A stretch of 64,000 nt of DNA, from assembly GCF_003008575.1 (NCBI RefSeq), contig NZ_CP027667.1, forward strand, positions 686,501 to 750,500. Reading direction: 5' to 3'. Made by a program: the position numbers and the translations under genes. A model generated the notes under the pieces. It saw only the letters and a list, made by a program, of their open reading frames with translations, had not been told where the DNA came from and did not search any database. Positions within the stretch are counted from its first letter, which is position 1. Each line of letters opens with the position of its first letter. Source of the DNA: Melaminivora suipulveris (GTDB lineage Bacteria; Pseudomonadota; Gammaproteobacteria; Burkholderiales; Burkholderiaceae_C). Positions 16,664 to 25,025 of the stretch are shown here, piece after piece.

Positions 16664-17332
16664 TCAGGCGTTGCCGTCCAGCCACTGGTGCAGCTCGGCC
16701 ACGGACCTGGCGATGAACAGGGGATTCAGCGGCGCAAAACCCTCGGTGCTGTGCGCGCCGTAGCCCACCCCGACGCTGGCGCAGCTCGCCGCGCGCGCCA
16801 TCTCCAGGTCGTGCGTGGTGTCGCCGATCATCAGCGTGCGCTCGGGTGGCACGTCCAGCTCGGCCATCAGCTCGTGCAGCATCAGGGGATCGGGTTTGCC
16901 GGCGGTCTCGTCGGCGGTGCGCGAGGCGTCGAACGTGCCGAGCAACTGCACCGCGGCCAGCACGTGGTCCAGCCCGCGCCGGCTTTTGCCCGTGGCCACG
17001 GTGAGCAGGTGGCCGCGCTGCTTCAGCAGATCCAAAAGCGGCAACACGCCGTCGAACAGGCTGATGTCGTCCTGGTGTTTGACATAGTGATAGCGGTAGC
17101 GCAGGGCCAGCTCGTTGTATTTTTCGCGCGGCACATCGGGCGCGGCGTGGGCCAACGCATTGGGCAGCGCCATGCCGATGACCCAGGCCGCCGCCTCGCT
17201 GGTCGGCATGGCGCCGCCCACGTCGCATACCGCCTGCTGGATGGAGCGGGTGATGATGGCGGTGGAGTCGAACAGCGTGCCGTCCCAGTCGAAGGCGATG
17301 AGGTCGAAGCGGCGGGGTCGGGAGGCGGGCAT
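16664..17332 (-). CDS. HAD-superfamily phosphatase (Gph-like)
   Basis: A 222-aa HAD hydrolase with motif I FDWDGTLFD (Asp15 nucleophile, Asp17), the motif II Ser/Thr region VATGKSRRGL, KPDPLML (motif III lysine) and MIGDTTHDLEMARAA (motif IV). The size and cap position resemble phosphoglycolate phosphatase and related sugar phosphatases. The start at 17332 was chosen because it directly precedes the first motif and follows the rluC stop by 10 bp. The substrate is not certain; the family is broad. Confidence 0.88.
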   Translation of the reverse strand: MPASRPRRFDLIAFDWDGTLFDSTAIITRSIQQAVCDVGGAMPTSEAAAWVIGMALPNALAHAAPDVPREKYNELALRYRYHYVKHQDDISLFDGVLPLLDLLKQRGHLLTVATGKSRRGLDHVLAAVQLLGTFDASRTADETAGKPDPLMLHELMAELDVPPERTLMIGDTTHDLEMARAASCASVGVGYGAHSTEGFAPLNPLFIARSVAELHQWLDGNA

Positions 17333-17342
17333 GAAAAAAGAG

Positions 17343-18362
17343 TCATTCAAGGGTGGCGAGGAAGCCGGCCAGCTCGGGCGGCAACTCGGCGTGCAGCGTG
17401 ATGGCTTCGCCGCTGGCCGGGTGCGTGAACTGTAGCCGCCAGGCATGCAGGAACATGCGCTTGAGCCCCTGCTTGTGCACGCGCCGGTTCAGGTCGAAGT
17501 CGCCGTACTTGTCGTCGCCCAGGATGCCGTGGCCATTGCTGGCCAGGTGCACGCGGATCTGGTGCGTGCGGCCGGTCTTGATGGTCACCTCCAGCAGGCT
17601 CATGGCCGGCAGGCCCTGCAGGGGGCGCGCGGGCAGCTGGCTGCGCACTTTGACCAGGGTCAGCGCGCGCATCGCGTCCGGGTCGCCCTCGCTGGTCACG
17701 CGCACGCGGCGCTCGCCGTCTTCCTGCAGGTATTTGTGCAGCGGCGTGTCGATGACTTTCTTGCTGGCGGGCCAGCTGCCTGCGACCAGCGCCAGATAGG
17801 TCTTGCCGGTCTCACGGCCGCGGAACTGCTCCTGCAGGCGCGTCAGCGCCGAGCGCCGCTTGGCCACCAGCAGGATGCCCGAGGTCTCACGGTCCAGCCG
17901 GTGCACCAGCTCCAGGAACTTCGCCTGCGGGCGCGCGCGGCGCAGCTGCTCGATCACGCCAAAGCTCACGCCGCTGCCACCATGCACCGCCACGCCGGCG
18001 GGCTTGTCCAGGGCGATCAGCTGCTCGTCCTCCAGCAGGATGGGGAATTCGCGGGCCGGTGCGGCGCGCGCCGCGTCCTCGGCCGGCTGCTGCGCCACGC
18101 GCACCGGCGGCAGGCGCACCTGGTCGCCAGCGGCCACGCGCGCGTCGGCGCTGGTGCGGCCGCGGTTCAGGCGCACCTCGCCGCTGCGGATGATGCGATA
18201 GACGTGGGTCTTGGGAACGCCCTTCAAGTGGCGCATCAGAAAGTTGTCCAGCCGCTGGCCGCTGGATTCCTCGTCCACCTGCAGGATGCGGGCGGCAAGC
18301 CCTGGCGGGCTCTGCGGCGGCGTGCGGTGCGCGTCTGGTTTGCCGCCTATAATCTGTTTCAC
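17343..18362 (-). CDS. rluC: 23S rRNA pseudouridine synthase RluC-type
   Basis: Converts uridines of 23S rRNA (positions 955, 2504 and 2580 in E. coli) to pseudouridine. The 339-aa protein has an S4 RNA-binding domain (about 35-80, GQRLDNFLMRHLKGVPKTHVYRIIRSGEVRLN), then the catalytic domain with LVHRLDRETSGILLVAK (Asp157) and KTGRTHQIRVHLASNG. The start is a GTG at 18362 with no clear Shine-Dalgarno; there is no upstream ATG, so the start is the least certain part. Next to rne in opposite orientation, as in E. coli and many proteobacteria. Confidence 0.93.
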   Translation of the reverse strand: MKQIIGGKPDAHRTPPQSPPGLAARILQVDEESSGQRLDNFLMRHLKGVPKTHVYRIIRSGEVRLNRGRTSADARVAAGDQVRLPPVRVAQQPAEDAARAAPAREFPILLEDEQLIALDKPAGVAVHGGSGVSFGVIEQLRRARPQAKFLELVHRLDRETSGILLVAKRRSALTRLQEQFRGRETGKTYLALVAGSWPASKKVIDTPLHKYLQEDGERRVRVTSEGDPDAMRALTLVKVRSQLPARPLQGLPAMSLLEVTIKTGRTHQIRVHLASNGHGILGDDKYGDFDLNRRVHKQGLKRMFLHAWRLQFTHPASGEAITLHAELPPELAGFLATLE

Positions 18363-18980
18363 CTGTACGACGAATGTGTAAGTGGTTGATTTGTCTGGAT
18401 TTTACCGGACGATGCGCCCGACTCGGCGTGCAGGCTGTCGATGCCATCGGGCGTCGTGCGCTTTTTTGCAGGCCGCCTCGCGTCTGCAGGAGTGTCACGC
18501 CGCGCGACGGGCCGACGCATCGAACCACGGATAACCGACGGAAATTCACGGCTCGCCGCCTCCTGCCGCACGCAGGCGCGGCGCCGGGCCCCAAGCAAAG
18601 CGAAATCATGGTGTGGCTGCTGACCTGGATCGTGTCCGCATGGACGGAGCTTGTGCTCCGGCCACGGCCGCGCATCCGGCTCGCCGCGCCCGTCCGCACA
18701 GTGTCCTGCGCCACCCCGCCACTGCCCGTGGCGCGGCGGCGCGCACTGCGTCTCGCACCCATCCACGCGCCCCCTGCCGCCACGGCGCCGCTTTCGCGGC
18801 GCTGAAACAGCCGCTGCGCAGCCCTTTTCGCTGCGCGGCCGTGGAGCCTTTCCGTCGTCACCCCGCCCGATGCGGCAGCCCTGGCATTTCTGGCTCAGCC
18901 GAGCCTGTTTTGTCTGGTTGCCACCGCCGTGCGCCCTGGCCGTCCCGCGATGCGGGCGGCGCGCACGCCAGCGGCAGCGC
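18363..18980 (+). promoter_or_regulatory. Long non-coding leader region upstream of rne
   Basis: About 620 bp without a credible protein gene lie between the divergent rluC and rne starts. A TATAAT at 18348-18353 at the rluC end could be the -10 of an rne promoter, though no good -35 is seen. A short hairpin GTCTGG-ATTTTA-CCGGAC occurs at 18393-18410, and several U-rich patches punctuate the GC-rich sequence. In E. coli the 361-nt rne leader binds RNase E for feedback control; a similar role here is inferred from position and length only. Confidence 0.5.
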
Positions 18981-19013
18981 ATGAATTTTTGGATGACGAA
19001 GGAATCGCAATGA
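18981..19013 (+). CDS. Possible 10-codon upstream ORF overlapping the rne start
   Basis: ATG at 18981 opens a frame coding MNFWMTKESQ whose TGA (19011-19013) overlaps the rne ATG (19010-19012) as ATGA. The arrangement would allow translational coupling. There is no strong Shine-Dalgarno before it and such short frames arise by chance, so this is tentative. Confidence 0.25.
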   Translation: MNFWMTKESQ

Positions 19014-22000
19014 AGCGGATGCTCATCAACGCCACGCAGCCCGAGGAACGGCGCCTGGCCATCGTGGACGGCCAGAAGCTGCTGGACTACGAAATCGAGA
19101 TCGAAGGGCGCGAGCAGCGCAAGGGCAACATCTACAAGGCCGTGGTGACGCGCGTCGAGCCCTCGCTGGAGGCCTGCTTCGTCGACTACGGCGAGGACCG
19201 CCACGGCTTTCTGCCCTTCAAGGAGATCTCCAAACAGTACTTCGCCGAGGGCGTGTCGCCCAGCCAGGCACGCATTCAGGACGTGATCCGCGAAGGTGAC
19301 GAGCTGATCGTCCAGGTCGAAAAGGAAGAGCGCGGCAACAAGGGCGCGGCGCTGACCACCTTCGTGAGCCTTGCCGGCCGCTACGTGGTGCTGATGCCCA
19401 ACAACCCGCGCGGCGGCGGCGTGTCGCGCCGCATCGAGGGCGAGGACCGCGCCGAGCTCAAGGAGGCGATGGACCAGCTCGAGTATCCCAAGGGCATGAG
19501 CATCATCGCGCGCACCGCCGGCATCGGCCGCACCGCGCCCGAGCTGCAGTGGGACCTGAACTACCTGCTCAAACTCTGGAACGCCATCGACGGCGCAGCC
19601 AAGGCCGGCCGCGGCGCGTTCCTGATCTACCAGGAATCCAGCCTGGTGATCCGCGCCATCCGCGACTACTTCAACAGCGACATCGGCGACATTCTGATCG
19701 ACACCGATGACATCTACGAGCAGGCGCAGCAGTTCATGGCGCACGTCATGCCCGAGCATGCCGCCCGCGTGAAGCGCTACCGCGACGACGCGCCGCTGTT
19801 CTCGCGCTTCCAGATCGAGCACCAGATCGAATCGGCCTACTCGCGCACCGTGACCCTGCCCTCGGGCGGCGCCATCGTGATCGACCACACCGAGGCGCTG
19901 GTATCCGTGGACGTGAACTCGGCGCGCGCCATCAAGGGCGGCGACATCGAGGAGACCGCCACGCGCACCAACCTGGAGGCCGCCGACGAAGTCGCGCGCC
20001 AGATGCGCCTGCGCGACCTGGGCGGCCTGATCGTCATCGACTTCATCGACATGGAGGAGAGCAAGAACCGCCGCGAGGTCGAAAACCGCCTGCGCGACGC
20101 CTTGCGCCAGGACCGCGCCCGCGTGCAGTTCGGCACCATCAGCAAATTCGGCCTGATGGAGATGAGCCGCCAGCGCCTGAAGCCGTCCCTTTCCGAAGGC
20201 GCGCATATCCGCTGCCCGCTGTGCGACGGCACCGGCCACGTGCGCGACACCGAGGGCTTCTCGCTGCAGATGCTGCGCATGATCCAGGAGGAGTCCATGA
20301 AGGACAACACCGCCGCCGTGCACTGCCAGGTGCCGGTGGAGGTGGCGAGCTTCCTGCTCAATGAAAAGCGCACCGAGATCGCCAAGATCGAACTCAAGCA
20401 GCGCGTTTCCGTGGTGCTCATCCCCAGCAAGGCGCTGGATACGCCGCACTACAGGCTCGAACGCCTGAAACACGACGATCCGCGCCTGGACGACATGCAG
20501 GCCAGCTACAAACTGGCCGACCCCGAACCCGAGCACACGCACATCACGCGCCGCTCGCAGGAGCCGACCAACAAGCAGACGCCGGTCATCAAGGGCGTGC
20601 TGCCCGATGCGCCCGCGCCCGTGGCAGAGCCGCGCCCTTCGCAGGCTGCCGGCACGCAGCCGCGTGGCCAGGACACGCGCGGTGCCGGCCAGCAGCAGCG
20701 CGGCGCTGCCAACGCGCCGGTGCAGCCGCCCGCCCCGGCGCCCGCTCCCGCGCCGGAGCAGGGCTTCTTCGCCTGGCTCAAGAGCCTGCTCGGTTTCGGT
20801 CCGGCGCCGGCGCCTGCCCCGGTGGTCCAGCCTGCGCCGCAACCCCAGCCCGCCGCGCACGGCGAGGGCCGGCGTGAGGCAACAGGCGGCCGCTCCAGCG
20901 GCGAGCGCAGCCGCCGCGGCCGGGGCGGCGAGGCAGTCCGCGAAGGCGCATCCGCAGCCGCTGGCGGCACGCAGGGTCAATCCCGTGGCCGCCGAGGCAA
21001 TGGCAACGGTGGCAATGGCGGCGAGCGCTCCGGCGAAGGCCGCGGCGGCCGTGGCAGCCGCGGCGAGCGCGTGGAGGGCGCCGCTGCCGAGGCCGGCAGC
21101 GAAAGCAGCCGCCGCGCGCCGCGCGAGGGACGCGGCAGCCGCGAGCGCGGCGAGCGCACTCCGGCCGACGCCCAGGTGCCCGTCACAGCCACCGGCGAGG
21201 AGACCGGCGCAGCACCCCAGGCCCGCGCGCCGCGCAGCGCCGACGAGCGCAGCGGCGGCGAGCCGCGCCGCAGCCGTGGCGGCTCGCGCGGTCCGCGCAC
21301 CATCGACGCAGACGCGCCGGCGCCGGCCGTGCGAGCGGCGCAGGACTTCGCCGACACCTCGCCCCTGGCCTCGCTGCCGGACCTGGACCTGAGCCCAGCC
21401 TCGGTCAGCACGCCTGCCAGCGAGGGCAGTGCCGCGCCCGAGGCCGCCGAGGGCAGCGCCGAGCCGCGCCGCGAGCGCCGCTCGCGCGACCGCTATGGCC
21501 GCGACCGCCGCGAGCGCGCACCGCGCAATGCCGAGGGCGAAGCCACCGGCACGGCCGACGCAGCCCAGGACGAGTCCGTGCCCATGCTCGACATCGACCT
21601 GACCGCCACCGGTACCGCCCCGCAGGGTGCCGAGCAGACGGGGCGGCGCAGCTACTTCGCCGCGTCGTCGTCCACCCCGGCGCCGATGCCCCAGCCCATG
21701 CCCGGCGCCGCGCCCGCGCCCCAGGCCGCCGCTGCGGGCGAGGCCGCCGCGCTCGCGCCCGAGCTTGCGCAAGTCGACGCGCCGCGTGAGGAGACGGTCG
21801 CAGCGCCCGTGGGTGAGCCCGCGCCGCAGGCGCCCGCCGCGCCGAGCCCGGCGCCGCAGGCCCAGCCGCAGCCGCAAGCAGCTGAGCCCACGCCCAGCGC
21901 CCTGCCCGCCGCCACCGCGTTCGCGCTGCCGGTGCAGGCATTGGCCGAGATGGCGCAGGCTTGCGGCCTGCAGTGGGTCAACTCGGACGCCGACAAGGTG

Positions 22001-22159
22001 GCCGCAGTGCAGGCCGCCATTGCCGCCGAGCCGCGCCCCGTCCACGTGCCGCGCGAGCGCCCTGCCCCTGTGGCGCTGGATGAAGGCCCGCTGGTGCTGG
22101 TGGAGACGCGCCGCGACCTGGGCGAGTTGCGCCTGCCGTTCCAGAGCACAACCCCCTGA
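19010..22159 (+). CDS. rne: Ribonuclease E
   Basis: The essential endoribonuclease for mRNA turnover and rRNA/tRNA processing, scaffold of the degradosome. The protein is 1049 aa from MKRMLINATQPEERRLAIV. The S1 domain covers about 35-120. The catalytic residues are Asp301 and Asn303 (SVDVNSARA) and Asp344 (VIDFIDME), and the Zn-link is C402-PL-C405, at nearly the same positions as in E. coli. After about 510 the chain becomes a disordered Pro/Ala and Arg/Gly-rich tail. Within it GFFAWLKSLLGFG (about 585-597) is a good membrane-targeting amphipathic helix, and the end has LVLVETRRDL. The SD-like GAAGGA precedes the ATG. The last codons and stop duplicate the edge of repeat B. Confidence 0.97.
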   Translation: MKRMLINATQPEERRLAIVDGQKLLDYEIEIEGREQRKGNIYKAVVTRVEPSLEACFVDYGEDRHGFLPFKEISKQYFAEGVSPSQARIQDVIREGDELIVQVEKEERGNKGAALTTFVSLAGRYVVLMPNNPRGGGVSRRIEGEDRAELKEAMDQLEYPKGMSIIARTAGIGRTAPELQWDLNYLLKLWNAIDGAAKAGRGAFLIYQESSLVIRAIRDYFNSDIGDILIDTDDIYEQAQQFMAHVMPEHAARVKRYRDDAPLFSRFQIEHQIESAYSRTVTLPSGGAIVIDHTEALVSVDVNSARAIKGGDIEETATRTNLEAADEVARQMRLRDLGGLIVIDFIDMEESKNRREVENRLRDALRQDRARVQFGTISKFGLMEMSRQRLKPSLSEGAHIRCPLCDGTGHVRDTEGFSLQMLRMIQEESMKDNTAAVHCQVPVEVASFLLNEKRTEIAKIELKQRVSVVLIPSKALDTPHYRLERLKHDDPRLDDMQASYKLADPEPEHTHITRRSQEPTNKQTPVIKGVLPDAPAPVAEPRPSQAAGTQPRGQDTRGAGQQQRGAANAPVQPPAPAPAPAPEQGFFAWLKSLLGFGPAPAPAPVVQPAPQPQPAAHGEGRREATGGRSSGERSRRGRGGEAVREGASAAAGGTQGQSRGRRGNGNGGNGGERSGEGRGGRGSRGERVEGAAAEAGSESSRRAPREGRGSRERGERTPADAQVPVTATGEETGAAPQARAPRSADERSGGEPRRSRGGSRGPRTIDADAPAPAVRAAQDFADTSPLASLPDLDLSPASVSTPASEGSAAPEAAEGSAEPRRERRSRDRYGRDRRERAPRNAEGEATGTADAAQDESVPMLDIDLTATGTAPQGAEQTGRRSYFAASSSTPAPMPQPMPGAAPAPQAAAAGEAAALAPELAQVDAPREETVAAPVGEPAPQAPAAPSPAPQAQPQPQAAEPTPSALPAATAFALPVQALAEMAQACGLQWVNSDADKVAAVQAAIAAEPRPVHVPRERPAPVALDEGPLVLVETRRDLGELRLPFQSTTP

Positions 22160-22174
22160 GCGTTGGGTAAGGGA

Positions 22175-22325
22175 ACAACCCCCTGAGCGCCTGCGGCGCT
22201 ATCCCCCTTCTCTGGCGCGCGCTGAAAGCGCGCTGCGAAGGGGGACGACGCCAGCGCGGCGGGGCGGCCCTTGCGCGGCGTCCGCTGGCCTGGGGCGCGC
22301 CCGACGCGGGCGTCGCGCGGGGCGC
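22175..22325 (+). repeat. Repeat B, copy 1 (hairpin element after rne)
   Basis: It starts with ACAACCCCCTGAGCG at 22175-22189, an exact 15-bp duplicate of the rne end (22148-22162). It contains a stem CCCCCTTC (22203-22210) with GAAGGGGG (22237-22244) enclosing a second stem GCGCGCT/AGCGCGC, then GGGGCGGCCCTTGC. The same layout, inverted, occurs at 36000-36111. Orientation is the same as the upstream gene in both cases. Confidence 0.85.
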
Positions 22326-22331
22326 TTCTTT

Positions 22332-22395
22332 GCTACTTTATTCATAGCTGTCTGCGCTTGATTCACGCCGGCTGAGAGCCGATTCGGCTTGAATC
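22332..22395 (+). repeat. Dispersed repeat A, copy 3
   Basis: TTCATAGCTG, TGCGCTTGATTCACGCCGGC, TGAGAGCCGATTCGGC and TTGAATCG follow in order, matching the family nearly end to end. It directly abuts repeat B copy 1 and lies 25 bp upstream of yaaA. Confidence 0.9.
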
Positions 22396-22419
22396 GGGCA
22401 GCACATCGGGACACTAGCC

Positions 22420-23199
22420 ATGCTGTTTCTGCTCTCTCCCGCCAAATCGCTGGACTACGACACGCCGCTGCCGGCGCGCCTGCCGCATACGCTGCCGGCC
22501 TTCATGGCCGAGGCCGGGCAGCTCATCGAGGTGCTGCGCGAGCGCTCGCCGCAGGATCTGGCGCAGCTCATGTCCCTCAGCGACAAGCTGGCGGCGCTGA
22601 ACGTGGCGCGCCATGCCGCCTGGCAGAGCGAGGCGAGCGCGGACAACGCGCGCCAGGCGCTGCTGGCGTTCAACGGCGACGTGTATGGGGGACTGGACGC
22701 GCGCAGCCTGTCCACGGCCGATCTGCGTTGGGCGCAGCAGCACGTCGCCATCCTGAGCGGCCTGTACGGCGTGCTGCGGCCGCTGGACTGGATGCAGCCC
22801 TACCGCCTGGAGATGGGCACGCGCCTGGCCACCGACGCCGGCGCCACGCTGTACGACTTCTGGGGCACGCGCATCGCCGGGCACCTGGATCGGCTGGCCT
22901 TGGACGCCAGCGGCGACACGGTGCTGGTCAACCTGGCCTCGCAGGAGTATTTCAAGTCCGTGGCGCGTGGCGCCCTGCAGGCGCGCGTGGTCGAGTGCGT
23001 GTTCCAGGACTGGCGATCCGGGCAGTACAAGGTCATTGGCTTTCACGCCAAGCGTGCGCGCGGGCTGATGGCGCGCTGGGCCATCCTGCAGCGCGCCCGC
23101 CAGGTACGCCAGCTCGAGGGTTTTGCCGCAGAGGGCTATGCTTTCGCTGCCAGCGCCTCGTCGCCCGAGCGCCTGGTGTTTCGCCGCCGCCAGGAGTGA
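22420..23199 (+). CDS. yaaA: Peroxide stress protein YaaA (UPF0246)
   Basis: A 259-aa member of the YaaA family, a DNA-binding protein that limits iron-driven damage during peroxide stress in E. coli. The N-terminus LFLLSPAKSLDYDTPL is the family signature, followed by LSDKLAALNVARH, FNGDVYGGLDA, LSGLYGVLRPLDWMQPYRLEMGTRL and YDFWGTRI. Length is typical. It lies alone between the rne repeat cluster and the 2OG oxygenase gene, 42 bp ahead of the latter, so the two may share a transcript. Both relate to iron chemistry, although a functional link is only a guess. Confidence 0.95.
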   Translation: MLFLLSPAKSLDYDTPLPARLPHTLPAFMAEAGQLIEVLRERSPQDLAQLMSLSDKLAALNVARHAAWQSEASADNARQALLAFNGDVYGGLDARSLSTADLRWAQQHVAILSGLYGVLRPLDWMQPYRLEMGTRLATDAGATLYDFWGTRIAGHLDRLALDASGDTVLVNLASQEYFKSVARGALQARVVECVFQDWRSGQYKVIGFHAKRARGLMARWAILQRARQVRQLEGFAAEGYAFAASASSPERLVFRRRQE

Positions 23200-23241
23200 A
23201 GCCGCCCAGCCGAACATCCCGCGCCCACGAGGAAGTTGCCG

Positions 23242-24108
23242 ATGACCGCCGCCACCACCACCGCCCAACCCATCACCCCCGAACTGCGCACCTGGATCGT
23301 CGAGCAGGCCAGCGCCGGCACCACGGCGCCGGCGCTGATCGAGTCCATGGTCCGCTCCGGCTGGCGCGAGGACGTGGCCGTCGATGCCGTCGAGCAGGTG
23401 CTGCGCCGCCACCTGGACCAGGTGGCGCAGCAGCAGGGACAGCCACCCGCCGTGCCGGTGCCCGATCTGGCGCTGGATGATTCGCCGCGCTTTCTGGACG
23501 CCGGCGACCGCCAGGTCGAGGTGTTGATGAGCATGGCCAACCCGCGCGTGGTGCTGCTGGGCGGCCTGCTGTCACCGGGCGAATGCCAGGCGCTGATCGA
23601 CGCCGCGCGCCCGCGCATGGCGCGCTCGCTCACCGTGGCCACCGCTACTGGCGGCGAGCAGGTCAACGACGACCGCACCAGCGACGGCATGTTTTTCCAG
23701 CGCGGCGAGGGCGACATCGTGCAGCGGCTGGAAGAGCGCATCGCGCGCCTGACCGGCTGGCCGATCGAGAACGGCGAGGGCCTGCAGGTGCTGCACTACC
23801 GCCCCGGCGCCGAGTACAAGCCGCACTACGACTACTTCGATCCGGCCGAGCCCGGCACGCCCACCATCCTGCGCCGCGGCGGCCAGCGCGTGGCCACGCT
23901 GGTGATCTACCTGAACGATCCGGCCAAGGGCGGCGGCACCACCTTCCCGGATGTGTTCCTGGAAGTCGCCCCGGTGCGCGGCAACGCCGTGTTCTTCAGC
24001 TACGAGCGCCCGCACCCCGGAACGCGCACGCTGCACGGCGGCGCGCCGGTCATCGAGGGCGAGAAATGGATCGCCACGAAATGGCTGCGTGAACGCGAAT
24101 TCAAGTGA
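23242..24108 (+). CDS. 2-oxoglutarate/Fe(II) oxygenase, prolyl 4-hydroxylase family
   Basis: A 288-aa non-heme iron oxygenase. The double-stranded beta-helix core carries the iron ligands His195 and Asp197 (KPHYDYFD) and His265 (TLHGGAPV), and Lys275 in EKWIATKW should bind 2-oxoglutarate. An N-terminal helical domain of about 95 residues precedes the core. The ATG at 23242 has GAGGAA about 8 bp upstream; a TTG two codons earlier is less likely. Family members hydroxylate proline or other residues in proteins; the target here is unknown. The last three codons (EFK) and stop lie within the edge of repeat A copy 4. Confidence 0.92.
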   Translation: MTAATTTAQPITPELRTWIVEQASAGTTAPALIESMVRSGWREDVAVDAVEQVLRRHLDQVAQQQGQPPAVPVPDLALDDSPRFLDAGDRQVEVLMSMANPRVVLLGGLLSPGECQALIDAARPRMARSLTVATATGGEQVNDDRTSDGMFFQRGEGDIVQRLEERIARLTGWPIENGEGLQVLHYRPGAEYKPHYDYFDPAEPGTPTILRRGGQRVATLVIYLNDPAKGGGTTFPDVFLEVAPVRGNAVFFSYERPHPGTRTLHGGAPVIEGEKWIATKWLREREFK

Positions 24109-24162
24109 AAAAGGCCTTCAGCCGGCGTCAATAAAGCGCTTGTAGCTACATTTTTGATAGTT
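24098..24162 (-). repeat. Dispersed repeat A, copy 4, bridging two genes
   Basis: The plus strand reads AATTCAAG, then AAAAAGGCCTTCAGCCGGCGT, CAATAAAGCGCTTGTAGCTA and CATTTTTGATAG, the inverted family consensus. It starts inside the final codons of the 2OG oxygenase gene and ends two bases before the queF ATG, so it forms the whole intergenic region. Confidence 0.9.
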
Positions 24163-24164
24163 TC

Positions 24165-25010
24165 ATGGTCACCCCCGAACAATCCCCCCTGGGCCGCGCC
24201 ACGCCCTACCCCGAGCACTACGACGCGCAGCTTCTGTGCCCGCTGCCGCGTGCGCCCAAGCGCGCCGAGATCGGCATAGCCGCCGCACCGCCCTTCTTCG
24301 GCGCCGACCTGTGGAGCGCCTACGAGCTGTCCTGGCTCAACCCTCGCGGCAAGCCGCAGGTGGCGATCGCGCACATCACGGTGCCGTGCGAGACGCCGCA
24401 CCTCATCGAGAGCAAGTCCTTCAAGCTGTACCTGGCCAGCTTCAACAACGCGCGCTTTGCCAGCTTCGACGAGGTGCGCGCACGCATCTGCGCCGACTTG
24501 AGCGAAGCCGCCTGGCGCGGCAGCGCGCAGTCCGGCAGCGTGGGCGTGCGCCTGATCGCGCCCGAGGCGTTCGAGCAGCAGCGCGTGCAGGAGCTGGACG
24601 GCCTGCTGCTGGACCGCCTGGACCTGGAGTGCAGCCACTACACGCCCGCGCCCGAGCTGCTGTCCGCCGACCATGGCGAGGCCCCGGTGAGCGAAGTGCT
24701 GACCAGCCACCTGCTCAAGAGCAACTGCCTGGTCACCGGCCAGCCCGACTGGGGCAGCGTACAGATCGCCTACAGCGGCGCGCAGATCGACCAGGCAGGG
24801 CTGCTGCGCTACCTGGTGAGCTTTCGCAACCACAACGAGTTTCACGAACAGTGCGTCGAGCGCATCTTCATGGACGTGTGGACGCGCTGCCGGCCCATCA
24901 AGCTGTCGGTCTACGCGCGCTACACGCGCCGCGGCGGGCTGGACATCAACCCGTTTCGCACCAGCCACCCGCAGCAGCTTCCGCCCAACGTGCGCACGGC
25001 GCGGCAGTGA
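24165..25010 (+). CDS. queF: NADPH-dependent 7-cyano-7-deazaguanine reductase QueF
   Basis: Reduces preQ0 to preQ1 in queuosine synthesis. The 281-aa protein is the long, two-domain (E. coli-type) QueF. It has [17 protein letters not shown], the QueF motif, in the N-terminal half, and Cys188 with [18 protein letters not shown] in the C-terminal catalytic half, followed by [23 protein letters not shown]. The region before the ATG is entirely repeat A, without a visible Shine-Dalgarno, so initiation may be weak or leaderless. No other queuosine genes are in the window. Confidence 0.95.
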   Translation: MVTPEQSPLGRATPYPEHYDAQLLCPLPRAPKRAEIGIAAAPPFFGADLWSAYELSWLNPRGKPQVAIAHITVPCETPHLIESKSFKLYLASFNNARFASFDEVRARICADLSEAAWRGSAQSGSVGVRLIAPEAFEQQRVQELDGLLLDRLDLECSHYTPAPELLSADHGEAPVSEVLTSHLLKSNCLVTGQPDWGSVQIAYSGAQIDQAGLLRYLVSFRNHNEFHEQCVERIFMDVWTRCRPIKLSVYARYTRRGGLDINPFRTSHPQQLPPNVRTARQ

Positions 25011-25025
25011 GGCCCGCGACAGTCC

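Noticed and set aside
20600..22000. Tandem repeats in the rne tail
   Set aside because: The repetitive look comes from Pro/Ala and Arg/Gly codons; there is no regular DNA period, and such tails are normal for RNase E.
18359..22045. A minus-strand open frame of about 1200 codons opposite rne
   Set aside because: It has low-complexity Ala/Arg/Gly sequence and no domains; it is the antisense shadow of the RNase E Pro/Ala/Arg-rich tail.
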